Assembly (NCBI RefSeq): GCF_004364935.1
Contig: NZ_SOBT01000009.1
Span: 209,994-273,993 of the forward strand
Length of the DNA stretch: 64,000 nt
Origin: Panacagrimonas perspica
GTDB lineage: Bacteria > Pseudomonadota > Gammaproteobacteria > Nevskiales > Nevskiaceae
Direction of reading: 5' to 3'
The notes beneath the pieces are model-generated. The model was not told the origin of the DNA. It saw only the letters and a list, made by a program, of their open reading frames with translations, and did no database searches. The translations under genes were made by a program, and so were the position numbers. Below are positions 57,280-64,000 of the stretch, piece after piece (position 1 is the first letter of the stretch; each line of letters opens with the position of its first letter).

Positions 57280-58509
57280 ATGGCACTCATCGTTCAAAAA
57301 TACGGCGGCACCTCGATGGGCTCGGTCGAGCGCATCGAGCACGTCGCCAGCAAGGTCAAATCCTTCCACGACCAGGGCCACCAGGTGGTCGTGGTGGTCT
57401 CCGCGATGTCCGGCGAGACCGACCGCCTGCTCAAGCTCGCCAAGAGCATCAACCCGCGTGGCAGCGCGCGTGAACTCGACCAGATCATTTCCACCGGCGA
57501 GCAGGTCACGATCGGCCTGCTGGCGCTGGCCCTGCAGAAGGCCGGCCTGAAGAGCCGCTCGTACACCGGTCCGCAGGTTGCAATCCGCACCGACGAGGCC
57601 TACGGCAAGGCGCGCATCCAGAGCATCGACGGCGAGAAGCTGCTGGCCGACTGCCGCGAGGGCGTCGTCCCTGTGGTCGCGGGTTTCCAGGGCCTGTCGC
57701 CGGACGGCTCGACCGCGACGCTCGGTCGCGGCGGATCCGACACCACGGGCGTCGCCATCGCCGCGGCGATGAAGGCCGACGAGTGCCAGATCTACACCGA
57801 CGTCGACGGCGTCTACACCACCGACCCGCGCGTGGAACCCGCGGCGCGGCGGCTCGACAAGATCACGTTCGAGGAGATGCTGGAGATGGCATCGCTCGGA
57901 TCCAAGGTCCTGCAGATCCGCGCGGTTGAATTCGCCGGCAAGTACAAGGTTCCCCTGCGCGTGGTCTCCACCTTCGTGGACGGACCCGGCACCCTGATTA
58001 CGCTCGAGGAAGACAACGTGGAATCGCCCCTGGTATCCGGCATCGCCTTCAATCGCGACGAAGCCCAGCTCACCGTCAACGGTGTGCCCGACAAGCCCGG
58101 CATCGCCGCCGCCATCCTGGGCCCGATCGGCGACGCCAACGTCGAGGTCGACATGATCGTGCAGAACATCGGGGCGGACGGCGCCACCGACTTCACGTTC
58201 ACGGTTCACCGCAACGACTTCGAGAAGGCCCACGAGATCTCCAAGAAGGTGGCGGCCTCGCTCGGCGCCAAGGGCGTGCTGCCGGCCAGCGACATCGTGA
58301 AGGTCTCGCTGGTGGGCGTGGGCATGCGCAGCCACGCCGGCATCGCCAGCAAGATGTTCAAGGTGCTGGCCGACGAGGGCATCAACATTCGCATGATCTC
58401 CACGTCGGAGATCAAGATCAGCGTCGTGGTGCAGGACAAGTACCTGGAACTGGCCGTGCGCTCGCTGCACAAGGCCTTCGGGCTGGAAAACGCGCCCCCC
58501 AAGGTCTGA
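57280..58509 (+). CDS. lysC: Aspartate kinase
   Basis: Phosphorylates aspartate at the head of the lysine/threonine/methionine pathway; 409 residues. Kinase motifs: VQKYGGTSMGS, GRGGSDTTGVAIA, and YTDVDGVYTTDPR. Two C-terminal ACT domains (VNGVPDKPGIAAAILGPIGD; LVGVGMRSHAGIASKMFKVL) imply feedback control. Same length as the Pseudomonas-type lysine/threonine-sensitive enzyme. Downstream of alaS by 69 bases. Confidence 0.97.
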   Translation: MALIVQKYGGTSMGSVERIEHVASKVKSFHDQGHQVVVVVSAMSGETDRLLKLAKSINPRGSARELDQIISTGEQVTIGLLALALQKAGLKSRSYTGPQVAIRTDEAYGKARIQSIDGEKLLADCREGVVPVVAGFQGLSPDGSTATLGRGGSDTTGVAIAAAMKADECQIYTDVDGVYTTDPRVEPAARRLDKITFEEMLEMASLGSKVLQIRAVEFAGKYKVPLRVVSTFVDGPGTLITLEEDNVESPLVSGIAFNRDEAQLTVNGVPDKPGIAAAILGPIGDANVEVDMIVQNIGADGATDFTFTVHRNDFEKAHEISKKVAASLGAKGVLPASDIVKVSLVGVGMRSHAGIASKMFKVLADEGINIRMISTSEIKISVVVQDKYLELAVRSLHKAFGLENAPPKV

Positions 58510-58586
58510 AAACCCGCTCCCCGACCCGTTCATCCCGACCCGCCCGCGAGCGCAGCGACCGGGCGTATCGAGGGGCGGCGCCGGCC

Positions 58587-58635
58587 CCGACCGAAAACCC
58601 CGAGAAACAAGCTTGTCGCCCTCGGGGTCGGTCGG
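58587..58635. repeat. Compound hairpin overlapping the tRNA promoter
   Basis: Two stacked 7-bp stems (CCGACCG/CGGTCGG and CCCCGAG/CTCGGGG) enclose the palindrome ACAAGCTTGT. No T-run follows. Its apex and 3' arm hold the -35 and spacer of the tRNA promoter. Confidence 0.7.
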
Positions 58636-58641
58636 TACACT
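58613..58641 (+). promoter_or_regulatory. Promoter of the tRNA-Ser/tRNA-Arg transcript
   Basis: TTGTCG (58613-58618), 17-base spacer, TACACT (58636-58641), then a GC-rich discriminator (GCGCGCC) as in stringently controlled stable-RNA promoters. Confidence 0.7.
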
Positions 58642-58680
58642 GCGCGCCCTGCTGGCAGGCCGCATGCCGCGTATCGCATC

Positions 58681-58772
58681 GGAGAGTTGGCCGAGTGGAC
58701 GAAGGCGCGCCCCTGCTAAGGGCGTATAGGCGTTAAACCCTATCGAGGGTTCGAATCCCTCACTCTCCGCCA
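58681..58772 (+). tRNA. tRNA-Ser (anticodon GCU)
   Basis: 92-base class II tRNA with long variable arm. Acceptor GGAGAGT pairs with ACTCTCC; discriminator G, encoded CCA. Anticodon loop CCTGCTAAG gives GCU. T-loop GGTTCGAATCC. Confidence 0.96.
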
Positions 58773-58822
58773 CTGGCAAGGCGGAACGCGGCAAAATACG
58801 CAGGGCAGCAGCAGCTTTGATT

Positions 58823-58899
58823 GGGCTTGTAGCTCAGTTGGATAGAGTATCTGGCTACGAACCAGAGGGTCGGGAGTTCGAATCTCTCCAAGCCCACCA
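58823..58899 (+). tRNA. tRNA-Arg (anticodon ACG)
   Basis: 77 bases. Acceptor GGGCTTG pairs with CAAGCCC; discriminator A, encoded CCA. Anticodon loop CTACGAA gives ACG, whose A34 would be edited to inosine to read CGU/CGC/CGA. T-loop GTTCGAATC. Confidence 0.96.
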
Positions 58900-58911
58900 A
58901 TCAAACACCAA

Positions 58912-58946
58912 GGGGTCAGCGAGTCTTCTCGTTGATCCCTTTTTTT
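58912..58946 (+). terminator. Terminator of the tRNA transcript
   Basis: A 12-bp stem including two G-U pairs, a 4-base loop, then seven Ts, starting 12 bases after tRNA-Arg. Confidence 0.88.
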
Positions 58947-59016
58947 ATTGCTCGGATCGGACCGTGCCGTGGCGCCGGATCAGACGTCCGAGCGGTGCAA
59001 CAAATCGACCGCCATG

Positions 59017-59046
59017 AAAAAACCCGCCGGGAAACCCCGGCGGGTT
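59017..59046 (-). terminator. Terminator of the Thr-Pro-repeat lipoprotein gene
   Basis: On the minus strand an 11-bp stem AACCCGCCGGG with a 4-base loop is followed by a T-run, 26 bases after the stop codon. Confidence 0.87.
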
Positions 59047-59072
59047 CTGTTGCTGCGTGACGTCGTGCGCGA

Positions 59073-60272
<1,200 letters not shown>

Positions 60273-60343
60273 GAACGTCCCTGTTAGTTGTTGTTGTGAA
60301 AAATACGGTCCGCGATCGCGGGTCGAGTGCCTGCGCCCTCAGC

Positions 60344-61219
60344 CTAAAGTTGATGCACCCATCCGTTGATCGTGAATCTCCCATCTTCGAAGCGATGCGA
60401 CGGACATCTGATTTCCTGCACCTCATGCAAATACCGGGACAGGAAAAATACGATCCGGTTGTCGTCTGGCGTCACGAGCTGCGAGGATTCGGCGGCGACG
60501 TAACGTCGCTCGCGAATCACGGAGTCGAATACGCGCAGCTCGCCGCCGGTGAATTTCTTCGGCTTGCCGTGGAAGTAATAGACGAACGTCAGCTCGCGCC
60601 GGGCGGTGTCTTCACTGCCATTGTCGTTGTGCACCTTGTAGTAATTGCCGTCGTTGTGCGCCGTCATCTGCACCTCGATCGTCGACGACAACGGCGCGCA
60701 TCCCAGCGCCGCGTGCACTTCGGGCAGCAACTTTCGAATGCGCGTGCGGATGTCTTCCGCGATCTCGGGGAAATCGAACAGCACTTCCGACTGCCGGTAA
60801 TCCCGATCCGTACTCGACGTCGAGGTTTCGACGAAACGGCCGGCGTTCTTCAGAGCGTAGGCATACACGCGCTTGAGTTGCTCGGACGGCAGAAAGTCGT
60901 CCTTGACGAAGACTTTCGAGACCTCCACCGCCGGCGCGGCAAGCGGCTCGTCGGACAGATCCATGTGCATCGGCGGCTCGCTGACGACACCGACGATCCG
61001 GTCGCTGCGCACAGCGAGCATGGCCTGCCCTTCACGCACCGGGAGCTGCAGCAGTCGCAGCCCGGGATCGGGCGCACCAAGCTGGCGCATCAGGATCTCG
61101 AGCTGCGGGTCCTGCAGCGATACGGTCACCGTTTCGCGATGCCCGCCTTCCAGCAGCACGGTGATCCGGACCGTCTCGGCTCCGTCCGCATTCCCGTCGT
61201 CAACCGTCTGCGTCACCAT
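60344..61219 (-). CDS. 2-oxoglutarate/Fe(II)-dependent oxygenase (prolyl 4-hydroxylase-like)
   Basis: 291 residues from the ATG at 61219 (GAGGCGC upstream); the frame extends 41 codons further without similarity. The iron triad is visible: H197-N-D199 in YYKVHNDN and H265 in SRYLHEVQEI, with the 2-oxoglutarate-binding arginine in DGRFTINGW (R281). The core strands ELTFVYYFHGKPKKFTGGEL match the P4H fold. The N-terminal 100 residues are a separate unrecognised region (LLQLPVREGQAMLAVRSDR). Substrate unknown; no partner gene adjacent. Confidence 0.85.
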   Translation of the reverse strand: MVTQTVDDGNADGAETVRITVLLEGGHRETVTVSLQDPQLEILMRQLGAPDPGLRLLQLPVREGQAMLAVRSDRIVGVVSEPPMHMDLSDEPLAAPAVEVSKVFVKDDFLPSEQLKRVYAYALKNAGRFVETSTSSTDRDYRQSEVLFDFPEIAEDIRTRIRKLLPEVHAALGCAPLSSTIEVQMTAHNDGNYYKVHNDNGSEDTARRELTFVYYFHGKPKKFTGGELRVFDSVIRERRYVAAESSQLVTPDDNRIVFFLSRYLHEVQEIRCPSHRFEDGRFTINGWVHQL

Positions 61220-61393
61220 GCGCCTCGCGTGGATGATGTGTGTCCGCCAGCGCATATTGTCGACAGCGCTTCGCGTGTCGTGCAATTGAGGGAGCGTGCC
61301 GCTGGAAAATGTCGGCGAGCACGGATAGGCCTGCAGGACCACGCTGCGTCGGCCGTCAGCGCGGGCAGGATCGCCGGGTCTTGGTGACGACCT

Positions 61394-61454
61394 GTCGGGG
61401 CTGACGCCCCTCCTGTAAACATCTTCGCCCTTCGGGAGGGGTGTCAGTCCCGAC
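61394..61454. repeat. Long imperfect inverted repeat
   Basis: Arms GTCGGGGCTGACGCCCCTCC and its near-complement GGAGGGGTGTCAGTCCCGAC flank a 20-base centre. It lies between glgA and the oxygenase gene. It looks like a second family of dispersed palindromic elements and may also terminate transcription. Confidence 0.8.
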
Positions 61455-61502
61455 GGCCCGTCCGCAGCCCGCGCAGCGTTTCCACAGGACGAACCGGACC
61501 GA

Positions 61503-62987
61503 TCAGCGCTCGCGCTGCGCCTGCGCGTACAGATCCAGGTATTCGCCGGCCGCCAGACCCCAAGCGAAATCCGTCGCCATTCCCGCCTGCTGCACCTGAC
61601 GGAAACGCGCGCTGTCCCGCATGAGGCTCAATGCGCGATCGACGCCGTAGGCGATTCCGCCGGCGTCGGCGTCGTTGAAGAAGATGCCGGTCGCAATGGC
61701 CTGGTGATCCGTTCCGGTCCCGTTGTCCACGACCGTATCGGCCAGCCCCCCGGTGCGCCTGACGACCGGGATCGTCCCGTATCGCTGGCTGTACATCTGG
61801 TTGAGACCGCAGGGTTCGAAGCGCGACGGCATCAGCAGGAAATCCGCGGCAGATTCGACGCGATGCGACAGACCTTCGTCGTAACCCAGGTGCACGGCGA
61901 TGCGGCCGGCCGCACGCGCCGACCATTTGGCGAGCGTGCTCTCCAGCACCGGATCTCCCGACGCGAGCACGAACAGCTGGGCGCCATTGCGTTCGAGCTG
62001 CGCATCCAGGCCCGGCAACAGATCCGCGCCCTTCTGTTCCGCGAGCCGCCCGATGAAGGCGAACAGCGGCGCTTCCGCCGACTCGCGCAAGCCGACTGCG
62101 CGCTGCAGGGCCAGCTTGTTCGCCCGCCGCCCATCGACCGCGGTATCGGCCGTGTAGCGCGTCACGAGGTACGGATCCGTCGCCGGATCCCACACCTTCG
62201 TATCGATGCCGTTGGTGATGCCATGCAACATCGCCGCCCTCATCCGCAGCACGCCCTCCAGCCGCTCTCCGAATGCCGGCGTCTGGATCTCGCGCGCATA
62301 GGTCGGACTCACGGTCGCGATCGCATCCGAATACAGCAGCCCCGCCTTCATGAACGAGAAGCCGCCGTAGAACTCCAGCGCCTGCATGTTCCATTCGTCC
62401 GGCGGCAGTCCGAGCGCATCGAACTCGCCGCGAGAAAAGACACCCTGATAGGCCAGGTTGTGGATCGTGAACACGACGGCCGGCGAGTCCTGCTTGCCGG
62501 CGCGGCGCAGGTGCATCGCGGCAAGACCGGTATGCCAGTCGTTGAGGTGGACCACCTGCGGCATCCATGCGGCGGTATCCGGCACGGCGCCCAGCGCCAG
62601 CATCGCGATGGCCTCGGAGAAGCATCCGAATCGCCAGGCGTTGTCCGCGTGCTCGTGCCCCTGCTCGTTGGTGTACGGGCGGCCGGGCCGTGCATAGAGC
62701 GGCGCGTAGTCCAGCAGCCACACGCGCAGGGCCGTCGCGCCGGCACCGCGGACGGTGCCTTCCCACAAGCTCATGTCCTGTCCGCGAACCGACAGGCGCG
62801 CGATCTGCCGCCGGTCCTGCAGCTTCTCCAGCGTGTCGCGATAGGCAAGGGTCAGCAGCCGCACGTCGACACCGCGCGCCGCCAGTGACTGTGGCAGCGC
62901 GCTGGCCACGTCGGCCAGACCGCCGGTCTTCGAGAAAGGCAACGCTTCGGCGGATGCGAACAGCAGCCGCAAGGGATGGGCACTCAC
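61503..62987 (-). CDS. glgA: Glycogen synthase (ADP-glucose type)
   Basis: GT5 starch/glycogen synthase, 494 residues, from a GTG at 62987 that overlaps the glgP stop by four bases (GTGA). N-terminal donor motif SKTGGLADVASALP, HLNDWHTGLAAM, and C-terminal ADFLLMPSRFEPCGLNQMYSQRYGTIPVVRRTGGLADTV with the catalytic Glu. Elongates alpha-1,4-glucan. Operon with the phosphorylase upstream. Confidence 0.96.
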   Translation of the reverse strand: MSAHPLRLLFASAEALPFSKTGGLADVASALPQSLAARGVDVRLLTLAYRDTLEKLQDRRQIARLSVRGQDMSLWEGTVRGAGATALRVWLLDYAPLYARPGRPYTNEQGHEHADNAWRFGCFSEAIAMLALGAVPDTAAWMPQVVHLNDWHTGLAAMHLRRAGKQDSPAVVFTIHNLAYQGVFSRGEFDALGLPPDEWNMQALEFYGGFSFMKAGLLYSDAIATVSPTYAREIQTPAFGERLEGVLRMRAAMLHGITNGIDTKVWDPATDPYLVTRYTADTAVDGRRANKLALQRAVGLRESAEAPLFAFIGRLAEQKGADLLPGLDAQLERNGAQLFVLASGDPVLESTLAKWSARAAGRIAVHLGYDEGLSHRVESAADFLLMPSRFEPCGLNQMYSQRYGTIPVVRRTGGLADTVVDNGTGTDHQAIATGIFFNDADAGGIAYGVDRALSLMRDSARFRQVQQAGMATDFAWGLAAGEYLDLYAQAQRER

Positions 62988-64000
62988 TCGCCCAGGTCCA
63001 TCGTCGCAAGGCAACCCAGCTCGTAACGCTGCGCCATCAGCGCGTGATGCGGCAGCACCCGTAGCTGTGCGCGTCCGCCACCCGCAGGCGCGACGTACGC
63101 GGCGACGTCCTCGTTCTCCTCGTGCAGCTTCAGCACCTCGATGGCGCCGTTGCGCGTGATCTCGAGCGCCAGGTCGCTGGCGTGCAGACCGTTGAGGTGC
63201 ACGCGCACTTCCAGCGGATTGCGTACGACCACTTCGACCTTCACGCCGCCTCCCTGTGAGCGCACCAGCTTCTTCCAGCGCTTGAACTCCACCGCGTTGC
63301 GCGAATTGCGCTCGCTCATGCGCCAGCCGTGACGCGCGGCGGGCAGGTAGAGCTTGCGCTCGTAGTCGCGCAGCATGCGCGCGGTACCGAACGCAGGGAT
63401 CAACGTGCGCATCGCCGCACGGCTGCGCCGGAGCCAGGCGCCGTGATCTTCGAACCAGAGTTTCTGCACCTGGCGTTCCAGCACATCGAGCAGGGCCTGG
63501 GCTTCGGCACGATCCCGCGCCTCGCGATCGGCATGCTCCGAGGGCACCAGGCCATAGCCGTTCTCGCCGTCGAAGCCTTCGGCCCACCAGCCGTCGAGGA
63601 TCGATGCATTGACGCCGCCGTTGACGGCGGACTTCATGCCCGACGTGCCGCTGGCCTCCATCGGGAACTCGGGCGTGTTGAGCCAGACGTCGCAGCCCTG
63701 CACCAGTTCGCGCGCGAACGCGATGTCGTAGCCCTCGACGACCAGCAGGCGGCCCACGAACGCAGGCTGCAGCGAGACTTCGAACAGACGACGGATCAGC
63801 TCCTGGCCGCCCTTGTCGTGCGGATGCGCCTTGCCGGCGAACACGAGCAAGGTCGGACGCTGATCGTCGCCGAGCAGCCGCTGCAGTCGCGCGGTGTCGG
63901 ACAGCAGCAACGTGGCGCGCTTGTAGGTGGCAAAGCGGCGCGCGAAACCCAGGACCAGCGCGCCGTCGTCGCCGAGCCGGCTCACCGTGAGATTCGCGGT
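62984..64000 (-). CDS. glgP: Alpha-glucan phosphorylase, 5' end beyond window
   Basis: C-terminal 338 residues of a GT35 phosphorylase, open to the window edge. FARRFATYKRATLLL and PMEASGTSGMKSAVNGGVNASILDGWW (pyridoxal-phosphate region) are diagnostic. The sequence fits the short 'alpha-glucan family' (Thermotoga/Mycobacterium-like) phosphorylases better than E. coli MalP/GlgP. Releases glucose-1-phosphate from glycogen. Translationally coupled to glgA. Confidence 0.93.
   Translation of the reverse strand, partial: TANLTVSRLGDDGALVLGFARRFATYKRATLLLSDTARLQRLLGDDQRPTLLVFAGKAHPHDKGGQELIRRLFEVSLQPAFVGRLLVVEGYDIAFARELVQGCDVWLNTPEFPMEASGTSGMKSAVNGGVNASILDGWWAEGFDGENGYGLVPSEHADREARDRAEAQALLDVLERQVQKLWFEDHGAWLRRSRAAMRTLIPAFGTARMLRDYERKLYLPAARHGWRMSERNSRNAVEFKRWKKLVRSQGGGVKVEVVVRNPLEVRVHLNGLHASDLALEITRNGAIEVLKLHEENEDVAAYVAPAGGGRAQLRVLPHHALMAQRYELGCLATMDLGE

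Noticed and set aside
58510-58680. csrA gene upstream of tRNA-Ser
   Set aside because: None of the frames in this gap encodes a CsrA-like sequence; only the hairpin and promoter are present.

Overview
The window is ordinary chromosomal DNA of a high-GC gammaproteobacterium, most likely order Lysobacterales (Xanthomonadales). This rests on gene order (pilMNOPQ-aroK-aroB-dgt, citrate synthase beside a type B L31 gene, uvrA//MFS-ssb, recA-recX-alaS-lysC-tRNA-Ser), on GTAG-type REP hairpins together with a RAYT transposase, and on the codon style. The family is a guess. The recA operator is the E. coli-type LexA box rather than the form I recall for Xanthomonas, which would fit a lineage outside Xanthomonas proper.

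Layout. 1-11.7 kb: nadE (cut by the window edge), a secreted metallo-beta-lactamase-fold protein, two unknown genes, a GH5 lipoprotein, and the glutamate synthase genes gltB-gltD. 11.7-20.6 kb: a RAYT transposase directly after dgt, the tightly overlapping aroK-aroB-dgt block, and the type IV pilus operon pilMNOPQ. 20.6-28.5 kb: PBP1a, an unknown gene, gltA, rpmE2, a 43-residue membrane peptide, type II NADH dehydrogenase and an EcsC-family protein. 28.5-39.3 kb: an unusual all-minus-strand accessory cluster. 39.5-58.5 kb: NRDE/TANGO2-like protein, dut-coaBC, maeB, radC, a secreted unknown gene overlapping uvrA, an MFS transporter, ssb, pncC, thpR, recA-recX, alaS and lysC. 58.6-64 kb: tRNA-Ser(GCU) and tRNA-Arg(ACG) in one transcript, a Thr-Pro-repeat lipoprotein, a 2OG-Fe(II) oxygenase, and glgA-glgP (glgP cut by the window edge).

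The most interesting region is 28577-39255. It holds two paralogous modules, each with a short secreted protein built of 'NGxxx' five-residue repeats ending in a shared VFAVTLP tail, a soluble PAS-rich hybrid histidine kinase with receiver and HPt domains, and an OmpR-type response regulator. The second module also carries an ADYC-type lipoprotein; the first is followed by another secreted protein. Two families of candidate operators were found by eye. One is a 33-bp array of three 11-bp direct repeats, 88-89 bp upstream of both the first NG-repeat gene and the trailing secreted-protein gene. The other is a 44-bp element upstream of the second NG-repeat gene and of the second response regulator. 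The cluster looks like a duplicated, self-wired phosphorelay controlling envelope or secreted repeat proteins.

Other points of note: a family of GTAG hairpin repeats between genes, a decayed duplicate of the MFS gene's 5' end just upstream of that gene, a recA promoter whose spacer is filled by the LexA box, and no csrA between lysC and tRNA-Ser.
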